64,000 nucleotides of DNA from Owenia fusiformis (lineage: Eukaryota; Annelida; Polychaeta; Sabellida; Oweniidae), in the NCBI GenBank assembly GCA_903813345.2, contig CAIIXF020000005.1:42075394-42139393 (forward strand), given 5' to 3'. This document shows, piece by piece, positions 16,307 to 28,148 of this stretch (the first letter of the stretch is position 1; every line of letters begins with the position of its first letter). Under the pieces are notes generated by a model that saw only the letters and a program-made list of their open reading frames with translations, did no database searches and was not told the origin of the DNA. The translations under genes and the position numbers were made by a program.

Positions 16307-17143
16307 TTTCGATGCTGCCATGTCATCTCTTCAGTGTAGTATCAAATGTTGTTGTTTTATCTCCTCAGTCTCATCGGTTGTTAAGAGACGTCACAACGGA
16401 TAACATATATTGGAAGTATTATGACGTTATCATTGTAATGCCTCACATATTCAACTCAAAAATTGACATGGTAATTATTGTCAATATTGTCCTTTGACTG
16501 AACACACTCCAATCCCTTACACCTTTGCTTTTCTATATGGTATGGCATGCTATGGTTCTTTATTTCCAGCAGATGATAATTAGACTTGAATGACAAAGTA
16601 ACTCAGTCATCAGTCGTATTTGACAAAATGGCTACTACACATACAATGTACACATATGCAATAAGAAAAAAACATAACTTTTACAGTCGTAATCAAACGT
16701 AAATTATTTTTAAATTTGTAGGATTATGTGTCCATAAATCTGCTTGGAAACCTCACTGGGAGATTTTTGAGTCAATGTGCACTTAAAACGTCAAATCAAA
16801 GACTTTCATTCAGTCTGTAAAGTCTTGAAAGTGGTCCATGTTTGAATGTATGGAGAGATTCCGTACAACGATTTAATGCCTCGGCGTATCTAAAAATCCG
16901 TAACCGCATACCGGATTTATGATGAATTGAACATTTATGATCGGAGTTCGGAGTTGGTCATTTGGCCCTTTTGTAGAAGATGATCGATCTCTAGAATGAC
17001 AGGTCCCTGTATATCGCTTTAGCGAGTAATTCTTCAAGACTACGACATGTTCTTGATGTGAAACTTCCAAGCGGCTGCTAATATGAGTTTAATTTGTTTC
17101 AATTCAGAGAAATACGTTGAATAAAATGAAATAGATAACAACA
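16307..17143. promoter_or_regulatory. Intergenic region between divergent SAXO (-) and Shisa-like (+) start codons
   Basis: The two start codons are 837 bp apart and point away from each other, so both promoters must lie here or in upstream non-coding exons. On the SAXO strand a seven-codon upstream ORF (from about 16329) ends in a TGA that overlaps the SAXO ATG as ATGA. I see no confident TATA box. No other gene was recognised in this stretch. Confidence 0.55.
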
Positions 17144-20100
17144 ATGACGATAGTATCATGGAGTACTGTTCTTTTTGTTTTTATAACTGGTAAGTGTACT
17201 TTCATAGGAATCGTGGAGTAAATACGGCCTGACGTAGTCGGACTGAAAATATAGTGACCAAATTGAAATTCAATTCACAATGTAAGCTTCCAAGGCTAGT
17301 ATAGTCTATTGTTAAAATGTTTAGGCCGAAATGCCGTTACCAACACGAAATGAATAATGGCTAGAGCATGCAATCTTAAAATAGTGGATTTGGGTAACTA
17401 AAACTCTTGTAGAAAAGATCTAAGCTTTGATCGAAATTTGAAAAATACTAGACTAATCTAGTAAAGTCTCACAATATGATTGCCTGCCATTTCATCTCCA
17501 AAAATTATCAAAATCTGGGGTAGGAAGAAAATGTCTTCCTTGAATGCATGTATTGCCTGTATTCGCCATTCGATGATATTTCCATTTTAAACCGATTGGT
17601 AAGACGCCATCTTAGATTGTAGAATGCATTTGGAACTTGTTTCTTGTTAACCTTTGGATGGATTGAAACATTAGAAAATATATCTTAAGAGATTTGAATG
17701 ATTGTCTTGCAGGCCATTTCTTACTCCATGTCCCCTACCCTGATTGTTTTACCATCCCTGAAAACTTTGTTCCACCTTTAGATAGCGAGCATTTATCTAG
17801 GCCTATATCTAGCCTCACACAAGACCGGAATCCAGAGATCGTCTGTTTGGACAAATGATTGTAAAAATCTAGCCTCTACTTGTATCAGCCTAATTAAAAC
17901 AAAACCTACCCTCAAACTCTATATTAAAATGTCTTGGGAGTTGTCACTTTTCCCAACTTTTACAATTCTACAGTCTACAATTTTTAAAGGCAGAATCAGA
18001 TCTATTGGGGTGACAAAATTACAAGCAACATGTACAATTGACCTACCAATCTATTCCTTACAATCTCAGATACAATATCTCCCAAAAGATTCATGATATG
18101 TTATAAATTGGTGAAGTTATAAGGGATTCAAAGTGCTAAAATGGGTGAAAATATTTAAATTCTCCCAAATAATAAAAGTGGTAACCATTCTTGCATTCTT
18201 ACAGAAAAGTAATACATTATTGTAAAAATCTTGAGTTTTCCTGAAATAAATTGTGCACTTTAGGTATTTTTAGAAAATATACATGAAAAGGAATGATCAT
18301 GACATGAGCCAGAAATATTCTAAAATTGAAACAATTTTTTGTTAGGCTGCTCGCTAGATCTGATTCTCTCTTTAACCTCTTTGTATTCGAAAGTGAATAT
18401 AACACATCAACAAATAATCATGGACTTTTTTCTTGGAATAATGTAATGCTTTTTTATGATTCAGGTATATCCAGTGAATATTGCCAACCCTCATCCGGAA
18501 GTTTGAGAGGATTTGATTGTCCATGTGATGGAGACATGTTCAATTTTTATTGTGACTACTCTAAAAAATATTGTTGTGAGTTACAATTGACAAGTAACAA
18601 TCGTTACAAATGCTGCACATTTGAACAAAAATATGGGTAAGTCTACAAAGATAATATCACGCGGTACAACTTCGACCGTTAATTTGAATTTTTGACCTAC
18701 CAGATGCTTGAAAATCAAGGATTGCGAGTCTCATACTGCACCGTTTTTATTCAAACTTATAAACCATTAAAAGAAAAACAAAATTGCCTTTCTGTCGGTG
18801 CATTTCTTTATTGTAAAGAGTCCCTCGTTCAACCAGCGTTTTGGTCCCCAGCTGTTAGAAGGCCTTTTTACAGCTGGGGACCAAAATACCGCTGGAAGTA
18901 GAGACTCTGTTTAAGAGAATAATGTATAATCAGAAAAGGATTTTGTTATACTTTGAATGGAACAAGTTTGAAGAAAAACGGTGCAGTATGAGACTCGTAA
19001 TCTTTGATTTTCAAACATCCGGTAGGTCAAAAATTCAAATTAACGGTCGAAGTTATAGTTTTGGCTCTTCATTTTTTTGTTCGAAACGATGAAGAAATTA
19101 AGCCATTATGATTTGATGAATATATTGATTGTTTGAAATTAAAAAATCCACCCGAGCAAGTTTGTCGGTCATTTTTTTGTCCCTGAAAATTATGTTTTGC
19201 CCCTACCCCTAGGGGGTAGCGAAAAAAATTATTTCAAGAAAAGCTTTCCATATAACAACATAAAACAAGTTGATTCAAGAAGTAAATATAATAGAAAGCA
19301 GTTTTCGATGTTTTTTGTTCATATTAGCCTACTTAATTAGTAAAATCAATAATTTAATTATTTAATGTTCAGTAATTAACAATGTTGGTAACATGGAGTT
19401 TGAAGATATTTTGTCATAATTATAAGATCTTTCAATATTTATTGATGGAAAAAATCAGGAAGAGAGCTCTAGTATGCCTCCATAAGTCGTACAAATTTCA
19501 AATTATAGGAATCCTTAATATTGGAGAAAAAATTGTTTGACCGGTAAGCCAAGAAGCAAAAGCGGGGGAGGGGGTTAAGTATATTGTCCCTAGTGTAAGC
19601 ACTTCTCTTATTTTTTGTTCGAATCTTGTGATTTTATGAATGTATTGGTTGTTTCAAATGAAAAAATCTGCCCGAGCAAATTCATGGGTCATTTTTTGTC
19701 CCATAAAATTATGTTTTACCCCCACCCCAAGGGGTAGCAGGGGGGCAAAGCAAAAAATATATTTTGTGAACAGTTTTTCATAATATCACCATGAAATATG
19801 TTCATTCAATTAGAAGATATATCAAAAATTGTTTTCAGTATTTTTATAATTTATTACCAATATTTTGATCACTTAATGTCTAGTGATTCTTGTTGGTAAC
19901 ATGGATTTTGTCATAATTCTAAGATCTTTACATTTTTATTGAGTGAGCTCTGATATCATTCTATAAGCTCAATGAATTTCAAATAGGAATCATTTAATAG
20001 AGGAAAAATTCTTAGCCAACTAAGCCAAGAAGCAAGAGGGAGGAGGGGGGAGGTAGTCCAGGATCTTCATGTTCTTTCTTGTTTGAATTCCTGCAGAAAT

Positions 20101-23100
20101 TAAGCCATTAAATTTCATAAATATTTTGATTTTAGATGAAAAATCCATCTGAGCAAGTTTCTCGCACACTTTTTGCCCCAAAATTTATGTTTTACTCCCA
20201 CCTCTGGAGAGGGTCCGGGGGGAGGGGAGTTAAACTCCAAGGAAATATTTTGACTCTTTCCCAGATTTTCATGAAATAACTGATACTATTAGGTAATGAT
20301 CATAAAATTAGTAATATGTGTTTATTATAGGTATATAGTTGCTTATTGCAAAATTGATATTTTAACCATTTTATGTTCACCTTTTCAAGTTTTGTTAACA
20401 TTAATTTTGAGGATATATCACTATTCTAAAATCTTTTGATGTTTAATCAAGAAAATTCAGCTAAAAAAGGTTCAATATGAATCTTTATGTCCAAAGTGAT
20501 TTCATATTATAACAAATATTGATGATGCAGAAAAAAGATTTTGCCTATTCAGTGTGTGCAGAGGGGGGGGGGGGGGGTTAACAATCTCTCCCTGAATGTC
20601 TTGAGAAACTGGTTTTGAAATTATTGTTTCACTCATTTAACAAGAGACAATCTTACGTTTTCTTAAATCAATTTGAGCGATCTAGTTTATCAAGCTAGCA
20701 AAATAAATAGTAAACTACATGCTAATACCCTGAAAATTTGCAATTTACCATAACTGTGCCTCAAATTAAACATGTTTTGTTCCTCTCAGTCTTATACTTG
20801 CATAGTCAAACAGCTTTATGTTAATGTAGCATGGCATTTCGAGGCCATTGGTTTTTTCATGGTCAAAGTTTACCATAGAAATACTGCAACCATATTATTT
20901 AATTGCAAGGAGGATGAATCAATTCATTGTTTAAATCCACCATAAGATGCACAGAATACCATGATTGGCCATAGTGTATGATGATTTTTATGAGTATGAT
21001 AATACCTTAGAAGATCATGGAGGTAAAAATCAAATTAAATTGTACATTTCTCAAGGGACCCCCACACAAGGATCAGTTTTTGAACAATATGTTAATAGAC
21101 GTACCTAATAATAGTAGTAGAAATCTCATGGTTGATGCAATACAGTAGGTAATGTATGTGCATGTATGACTCATTATTAAATCCCCCCATTGACACCAGG
21201 TTGATGGGGGTGGAGTAATGATTATATGAACATATATGTTCATATTATCTAGATACATCACTGTCATAATTTCTGGATCTATAAAATGATATATCAGTAA
21301 TGTAATATAAGAATTTTTTCATTGGATTCCATTATGTACACAACATTGAATTTGGAGAGGGAGGGGGGGGGGGCTTAAAAAGATTGATATCACAAATAAA
21401 TTCTAAATACCCTGCAGAATACCTACAAAAAGGGAAGTTTAGATGAACAGACCATCTAAGGCATGATAAAAAAGTTGGCACAAATACTAGTAATGTACTC
21501 ACAAAATACTTTTTCATTTATCATAATGACCCCTACCCCCTGTTGAAGAATGGGTTGGGATCTTGTGATTTTTTTCTCAATATTGATCTAACAAATCACT
21601 GTCTTACTCTCTGGATCTATCAAATGATACTTGAGCAATCATGGCAATGTTGGTGATTTTTTTCATTGGTATCAATGCGATACAAAAAAAACTATGATTG
21701 AATATTCTTGATAATAGGTATTCTCAACACTGAATTGGGGGTAGTAAAAAGCTTAAAATCACAAGTAAATTCCAAATATCTTTCAAAATGTCAGATAAAT
21801 AGCAAACTGTACATTAATTGACCATTTTAAGCATGACAAAAAAAAGAGTTTGCAAATCATAATATACTCACTAGATAGTTTTTCATGTTGACCCCTACCC
21901 TCTGTTGAAGAAGGGGTGAGGCTGTTATGATTTTTATCTCAAAATAAATAGGACACATCACTGTCATACTTTCTGGATCTATGGAATGATTTTAGAACAA
22001 TGCTGTGGAATTGTTTCATAGGCTTTAATGTACTATTGCAAAAGTTATGAGAGAATCATCTTGAAATGAGGTATACTCAACATGGAATTGATGGTAGTAA
22101 AAGGCTTAAAATAACAAATTAATTCAAAACATCCTGCAAAATGTCTAATAAATAGTGAACTTCATATTAATTGATCATCTCAGGCAGGATAAAAAAGAAT
22201 TTGAACAAATGATTTACTCACAAAATATTTTTTTCATATTGACCCCCTCCCCTCTGGTGAAGAAGGGTGGGTTTGTTGGGATTTATTCTCTCAACATTAC
22301 ATGGACACATCACTGTCATACTTTCCGGCCCTATCATATGGTACTTGAGCAAAGTTGTGGATTTTTTCATAGGCATTGATGTGCTTAAAAAAAAGTTATG
22401 AGGGAATATTCTTTAAAACAGATATACTCAAAATTGAATTGGGGGTAGTAAAATGCTTAAAATCACAAATAAATCCAAAATATCCTGCAAAATGCCTATT
22501 AAATTGTGAAGTTAATATTAATTGACCAGCTTAGGCAGAATAAAAAGATTTTGAACAAATAATGTACTCACAAAATATTTTTTCATATTTACCCCCTCCC
22601 ACTGGTGAAGAAGGGATGGGTTTGTTGGGATTTATTCTCTCAACATTACAAGGACACATCACTTTCATACTTTCTGGCTCTATCAAATGGTACTTGAGCA
22701 AAGTTGTGGATTTTTTTGATTGGCATTAATGTGCTAAAACAAAAGTTATGAGGGAATATTCTTGAAAATAAATATACTCAAAATTGAATTGGGGGTAGTA
22801 AAATGCTTAAAATCACAAATAAATCTAAAATATTCTGCAAAATGCCTATTAAATAGTGAACTTATATCAACTGACCATTTTGGGTATAGTTATGAGGAAC
22901 TCAGGTTATATAAAGTGCCCACAAAAAAATTCATTTTGGCCCCCCAAATAATTTGGGGGAGGGGGTCTACCCTAATTTCCTCTTGTAATACCCAACCTTC
23001 AACTTGCTCGGGCGGATAAAATTTATTGCAATACAGAGTTGTTTCATCATACAAAGCGGATTCACGATTTCTTCATCATTTCAAACAAAATGATACTTTT

Positions 23101-26100
23101 GGACGACGAAGATCTTGTACTATTAGGACCGCGTGATTATATAGTGGAGAAATTCAAGAAATATACCCTGCGCGCAGAGTCTAGTTATAAACAAAACGAC
23201 CGAAGACGAAGCTCTTTTTGAGAAGCAAAGTCGAACGAATGCAAAGGGTACAAGAAATACATCAAAATTATGACGAAAAACATAATTCAGTTTTTATTTC
23301 ATAGAGATGCATACAGTTTTCTGAAATCATATAATACAGTAGTATAATGCAATTATTAAAAAGGGCTATTACAGGGTTCCAAAAAAACAGGACCGTAAGA
23401 AAGTTGAATAACTCGGTCAATTTTGCATATTTTGCCTTGAAATTTAAGAATTATTTAGTTCATTCAATGTGAATTTTGTTCTGAAAGTTTGATGATAATC
23501 TGTTTATTGTGTCGAAAACTACAGTCCTTTACAAAACATGCTCAAAGTGGGCACTTCTCCTCTCTATGCACAAGCGAATCCTGCGAACAAAGTTGTTAAT
23601 GACCCTTACCTATACACATTAATGTGGATGGTAAATATTGGGGAATTTATTGCCCTCTTAAGATTGTTAGGGGCCTGTTAGTATACACATTGGCTTTGAG
23701 AAATCCTCGAAGATAAAAATTTGGGGGATTTAGATCAGGCGAATGAGCTGCCCATATGGTTTGCGTTCTGCAACTGATGAGCTGACCACCAAAGCATTGC
23801 CTAAACCATTTCAGCATATCATTTGCAGTGTTGGGGTGGTATTGGCTTGTTGAAACCACTGCTTAATTATCTCCTTAGATGTCCCTTCTGGTGCTTAGTG
23901 ACCTCCAAAACTTGGTGAGAACTTACTTGTCCTTGTTCATGGTGATAGAAAGTCCCCAGTCATCTTCGAACCAAAAGGGACTGATGATTCCATGTTTCCT
24001 CATTGCCACCCAGGGAGTGCATTGTTCAGAATGCAATGGATGCTGTAACACTTCATCAGGAGGATGTAAGCCCCAGTAGCAATTGTTCTTGGAACAAACT
24101 TGTCCATTTAGAAAGACATGTGTGTAGGAGGATCATCAACAGCTTTGTTCGCCAGATTGAATTACCCAAATGCGAGTAGGTAGTTACCAGTTTCACCACC
24201 AGGTGGCTGATTCGGGTCAATTAACATGGCAGGTATATGAGAAAGTTCCCTTAAACTTGAATATTATCAATTTAAGTGGCTCAATTTTCATATAACCCTT
24301 ATGCGTCTGATACTTATGCTAATGAAAATATGTCCAGTAAAGCAAAATATCATGTGTCCACTAAAAGAAAAGATATTTCATTTTTTGTGATTTTATAGCA
24401 TGTGGTCTATGGGGAATCTCCCCGAGCTAGAAGTCACATTTTCAAAGAAAATTAATTTTTCAAAGTTGATAAACACTTTTTAAAACCACATTTCTAGATG
24501 TAATTTTACATGTAGATTTCAAATATGATATTAGTTTGACTGAATTTTGAATTTTTAATGACGTAAATCAAGATTATTTCTACTCGCATCTGGGTTATTG
24601 TGCATAGAGATGAGATTTGCACATTTGGGGCATGTTTTGTAAGGTGCTGTAGTTCTTGACTCAATTGGTAGATTATTATCAAACTTTCACAACAAAATTC
24701 ACATTGAATGAACTAAATATATTGCAAAATATGCAAAATTGACCGAGTTATTCAACTTTCTTATGGTCCTGTTTTTTTGGACACCCTGTAGTAAAATACT
24801 GTTTGAAAACGTATTTCATTGCAGGCCCTTGATTCTTTCAAAATCATGCAGTTTTTCACCATTCTTAGCACTTTTATTAAAATGTAAGCAAATCCTGGCT
24901 ACGAGCCTGTATTGAAATATTTTTTCATTCATCAAGAACTTTGATTTTCCAAGATTTTCAACATTTAGATTATCTTCATTTTAGGATGGAGATACAGCAA
25001 TGTAAATACTAAGCGCATGGCTAGATAATTTATTATCTTGATGTTTCATCGATGCATTCTTTATATCGTTGGCAAAACTTGATTTACTTTTAAATAACGC
25101 ATGTCTAGTTTTCCCTTTGTTAAGTGATATCATATTATTTTTGAACCATTCAGAAACGTTCTCAAAAAGAGAAATATTTGTGCCATCACAAAAATAAACA
25201 ATTTTATCATCTTGAGAAGATATCATATCATATCATATGAGATATGTACGTGAATAAGGCATGTGCTCAGGCAAAGCCTTGAGATACGCCATCGCCATGA
25301 TCATGTAAATCTGTTATTCGTCAGAATAAGAACCTGATATAAATGCTTGAAATGTTCCATTTCTAAGTGATTTCTAGCACAATAGACTAGATGCGAGTAG
25401 AAAAAAATCTTGATTTACGCCATTAAATATTCAAAATTCAGTCAAAGTGATGTCATATTTGAAATCTACATGTAAAAATACATCTAAAAATATGGTTTCG
25501 AAAATTGTTTATCAACTTTGAAAATTTAATCTTTTTTGAAAATGTGACTTCTAGTTCGGGTTGATTCCCCATAGACCCCATATTACAAAATCACAAAAAG
25601 TGAAATATCTTTTCTTGTATTGGACATTTAACATTTTCATCTACTGGACATACTTTAATATGCCCAACTATTCGATACACAAGGGCTATATGAAAATTGA
25701 ACCAAGAAAACAGATGTAATCCAGGTTAAAGGGAACTTTCTACTATACCCGCCGTGCTATCTGACCCGAACGAGCCACCTGGTGGTGAAACTGGTAACTA
25801 CCTACTCGCATTTGCGTTATTAAGTTAGGTAGGCCTAGTCACATAGCCCGGCCGATGTCCGGCATCGGTAGAGCTCGGTGGATTTTTTTGGTGCCACCGA
25901 GCTCTCCTCATCGGAAGCAGAGCTCGGTGACGTGAACGGACTCCGTCCGGACATCTTCAGGCGACCGACCGAACACCGGCCGGTGACCGTACGGAGTCTG
26001 TCTCTAAAATGGTAGTTTTTTTCTGCCGATGTGGCAGCAACTACCGGCCGGAGGTCGGCCGGACATCGGAAGGAATACGGCCGGTAGTCCGGTACCCGAG

Positions 26101-27687
26101 CAGGTAACAGGACACCGTGCGATCGCCGGGCGGGTTGTTAACGGGCTTTGAACAGTGACCGGCCGATGCTCTGTCCCACATCGGCCGGAGCTCGGTCGGA
26201 GCTCGGCCGCTGTCCGTTAAAAAACCTCGTCCTCTGGTTGTCTCAGATGCACGGGACACCGGCCGATACTCGGCCGTGCACCGGCCGACGTGTTTTCCGA
26301 TGTGGTTACGATGGGGCTGCGATGACATGATGAGGGAGCTCCGAAGTTAAAATTTCACCGAGCTACCACCGATGCGGTTTTAAGCAACAAACGCCACGGA
26401 TGTCCGGCCGGTGTCCGGCCGGTGTTCAGCCGAGTTCGGTGAAAATTGCATCGCTGGCTCATCGTAACCTCATCGGCCGGGCTATGTGACTAGGCCATAA
26501 CTCATGCATCTATATACATCATCACCATTCACTCAAATATCAAAATACACAGCGGGATCTAATATTGTATCATGCCATCTACCAGCCCAGGTTATTAATG
26601 TCATGTATCATATTTTATTTTTGTATATATTTTGTATGAGTGATCAAATTAAAGTTTACTCTTCCTCGTTTCAGTGCTGTGCTGGGGGTAGGGATTGGAG
26701 CGGGTGTGCTTATAATCATCACAAGTACTATATGTTGCTGCGTCTGTAAGCAAAAAGCTCAGAATAGTTCAACAATAGGTATGTCTCAAAGTTTATCTCA
26801 CTTTATACAACCGTCAACCTATCAAATTCTTAGTCTTCAGTCTTATTAGATAACTAGACTGCAAGCAATCTCACGGAGGCCCTCATAGGCACTTTTGACA
26901 ATTTGAAGGTCAAGACAACCAAAGGTCAAATCCCAAATTTGAGGTCAGATGTGGACTCCTGAAAACCTGGAGATGATTTAAAAAAAGTTTGTCAATAAGG
27001 TGACAGTTTGTATGGAAAGCTCCGTATTCAATCCATAATTTCTCATAACAATCATTAAAAGAATATGGTTCTTTGAACTTTTATTATTTGTTTGCAGCAA
27101 GCACACCTCGAGCAACCACACCTCCAGCAGGGTCGTACCCCACAGGGGCTACCCTGCCTCCCCAGTCAGGACCAGCAGGGTCGTACCCCACGGGGGCTAC
27201 CCTGCCTCCCCAGTCAGGACCAGCAGGGTCGTACCCCACAGGGGCTACCCTGCCTCCCCAGTCAGGACCAGCAGGGTCGTACCCCAAAGGGGCTACCCTG
27301 CCTCCCCAGTCAGGACCAGGATCATATCCAGAGCAAGGAGTGTTGGAAATGGCTCCTTACCCATGTTACCCACCACAAGCAGGCATGTCAGGTATGGCTC
27401 CTTACCCACAACCAAGCGGGCCAGGTATGATTCCATACCAACAACCAGGAGGGCCAGGTATGACTCCGTACCCACAACCAGGAGGGCCAGGTATGACCCC
27501 ATATTCACAAGCGGGTATGTCAGGTGTATCTTCACAACAACAAGGGATGTCAAGCATAGCCCCTTACCATTCAACTCAATATCCAAGCCATATATACAGC
27601 GCACATGGAGGTCAGACCCAATTCCAACAGCAACATCCACAAGGGAACACAACTACCTCACCCGCTGCCTATGGTCAGAACCTTTAG
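17144..27687 (+). CDS. Shisa-like single-pass membrane protein, Pro-rich tail
   Basis: Shisa-type proteins are ER/Golgi or plasma-membrane adaptors that bind receptors or ubiquitin ligases. Four exons join in phase: 17144-17189, 18465-18636, 26675-26778 and 27098-27687, giving about 303 residues. Exon 1 encodes only a signal peptide (MTIVSWSTVLFVFITG). Exon 2 is an eight-Cys domain with EYCQPS, GFDCPCDGD, FYCDYSKKYCC and YKCC, matching the Shisa N-terminal pattern. Exon 3 gives a transmembrane segment (AVLGVGIGAGVLIIITSTI) followed by the Cys cluster CCCVCK, probably palmitoylated. Exon 4 is a Pro/Gly/Gln-rich cytoplasmic tail with four 16-residue repeats and then GPGMxPYxQPG-type repeats, ending AAYGQNL before TAG. 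Introns 2 and 3 are full of repeats. The paralog was not assigned; the tail recalls Shisa4/5 (scotin). WBP1/VOPP1-like proteins are the main alternative family. An alternative final exon may lie downstream. Confidence 0.85.
18667..19055. mobile_element. Palindromic MITE, 389 bp, TA target site, in a Shisa-like intron
   Basis: Long inverted arms start AACTTCGACCGTTAATTTGA and continue about 80 bp. A second perfect inner hairpin has GGTCCCCAGCTGT and ACAGCTGGGGACC. TA is found on both sides (18665-18666 and 19056-19057). It is Tc1/mariner type by target site and has no transposase. Confidence 0.82.
19065..20600 (+). repeat. Diverged tandem repeat, unit about 0.5 kb, three copies, with poly-G tract
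   Basis: CCCGAGCAAGTTTG and related motifs followed by TTATGTTTTGCCCC recur at about 19155, 19670 and 20150. Each copy carries a G-rich run. The last ends in an 18-G tract near 20560. Divergence is high, so the array is old. It has no gene content. Confidence 0.7.
21100..22920 (+). repeat. Diverged satellite, unit about 350 bp, five copies
   Basis: Each unit contains GACCCC(T/C)(A/C)CCC, then GTTGAAGAAGGG or GGTGAAGAAGGG, then ACACATCACTGTCATACTTT and GGGGTAGTAAAA. The motif recurs near 21180, 21520, 21890, 22240 and 22585. The last two copies are the most similar. It lies in the third Shisa-like intron. The stretch 20601-21099 shows nothing I can name. Confidence 0.8.
22921..23371. other. 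Unassigned sequence in the Shisa-like intron
   Basis: CTTGCTCGGGCGG near 22998 is an inverted copy of the CCCGAGCAAG motif of the 0.5-kb repeat, so this may be the far end of the same composite. No gene was recognised; a 60-codon ORF here has no family signal. Confidence 0.4.
23647..23890 (-). pseudogene. Mariner-family transposase fragment (DDE domain, broken)
   Basis: The - strand reads TANDMLKWFRQCFGGQLIS and then WAAHSPDLNPPNFYLRGFLK. The latter is the conserved C-terminal catalytic block whose SPDLNP Asp is the third acidic residue of the DDE triad. Upstream, in another frame, WFQQAN stands where FQQDN/FQQDG is expected. The second catalytic Asp therefore appears changed to Ala, and a frameshift separates the two blocks. 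The copy is non-functional. Confidence 0.8.
24165..24594. mobile_element. PIF/Harbinger-like MITE copy 1, 430 bp, TTA target duplication
   Basis: The ends are CCCAAATGCGAGTAG and, read inverted, CCCAGATGCGAGTAG. TTA flanks both sides (24162-24164, 24595-24597), typical of PIF/Harbinger. It is nested inside the mariner-like element. A second, inverted copy lies at 25386-25816. Confidence 0.82.
24981..25226 (-). pseudogene. Relic of a LINE reverse transcriptase
   Basis: YFCDGTNISLFENVSEWFKN followed by NMISLNKGKTRHALF matches the stretch just after the catalytic YADD box in non-LTR reverse transcriptases (compare YADDTN...INQWFKANKLSLNLDKTN in the intact LINE here). The second Asp of the box is Gly. 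Only this short block is readable. Confidence 0.6.
25386..25816. mobile_element. PIF/Harbinger-like MITE copy 2, inverted, 431 bp
   Basis: This is the reverse complement of the 24165-24594 element along its whole length, with moderate divergence (for example GAGCCACCTGGTGGTGAAAC versus GTTTCACCACCAGGTGGCTG). Its outermost bases are decayed and the target duplication is not clear on the left side. Confidence 0.78.
25832..26496. mobile_element. GC-rich inverted-repeat element, 665 bp
   Basis: The ends are exact inverse copies: GGCCTAGTCACATAGCCCGG on the left and CCGGGCTATGTGACTAGGCC on the right. The interior is strikingly GC-rich in an AT-rich intron and is made of short reiterated motifs (GGCCGATGTCCGG, GAGCTCGGTCGGAGCTCGG). 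Open frames on both strands are explained by GC content. No target duplication is evident. Confidence 0.85.
27127..27318 (+). repeat. 48-bp coding minisatellite in the Shisa-like tail, four copies
   Basis: Four head-to-tail 48-bp units encode AGSYPTGATLPPQSGP (one has K for T). They lie in the last coding exon and are in frame, so copy-number change would lengthen or shorten the cytoplasmic tail by 16 residues without a frameshift. Confidence 0.95.
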
Positions 27688-28148
27688 AATATTGTTTCAA
27701 TATTTTCATCTAGAAATGTGATACATTTTCATGCTATTTTTGCCTATCGATGTGGTTTAAGAGTTACGAGTTAAATACTAATGTGTACTCCATTCATTGC
27801 TTTGACTGCCAAACCTAAAAATGAGAAATATTTTTTTGGGGAAAAAATTTGGATTTTTCTGTTTCAAAGCTAAGCGTAATTTTCCTTGAAATCTCATAAT
27901 GATAAACCATGACATCTCATTTCTTCTCAGGTGAAACAGAAAGATGCTATGAGTATCAGAATGTGAAATCTAGTCACAAATCGATCGAAGATTAATCTTT
28001 TTTTGCGATTTAGAGATTTGAAAACCCAAAAGTTGCTGACGGTTTCATTTTTTCATGCTTATATTTAGATGTGGTATTGAAAAAATATATGATGTAAAAT
28101 ACAGAATTCTTAGAACTGATTGCAACCCTTTTATTCTTTTTTTTGCAG

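Larger units (their letters stand above)
23372..24788 (-). mobile_element. Decayed mariner-like transposon with long terminal inverted repeats
   Basis: The terminal repeats begin CAGGGTTCCAAAAAAACAGG on the left and CAGGGTGTCCAAAAAAACAG on the right (read inverted). They run about 200 bp, with TA at both outer edges (23370-23371, 24789-24790). The interior carries a transposase fragment on the - strand. A 430-bp PIF-like MITE is inserted near the right end at 24165-24594. Without it the element is about 985 bp, shorter than an intact mariner, so it is internally deleted. Confidence 0.85.

Noticed and set aside
26041-26328. 95-codon ORF in the GC-rich element
   Set aside because: High GC lowers stop frequency; the sequence is made of reiterated GGCCG words.
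27084-27713. Several other long ORFs over the Shisa-like tail on both strands
   Set aside because: They are shadow frames of the 48-bp coding repeat; only the frame continuous with exon 3 fits.
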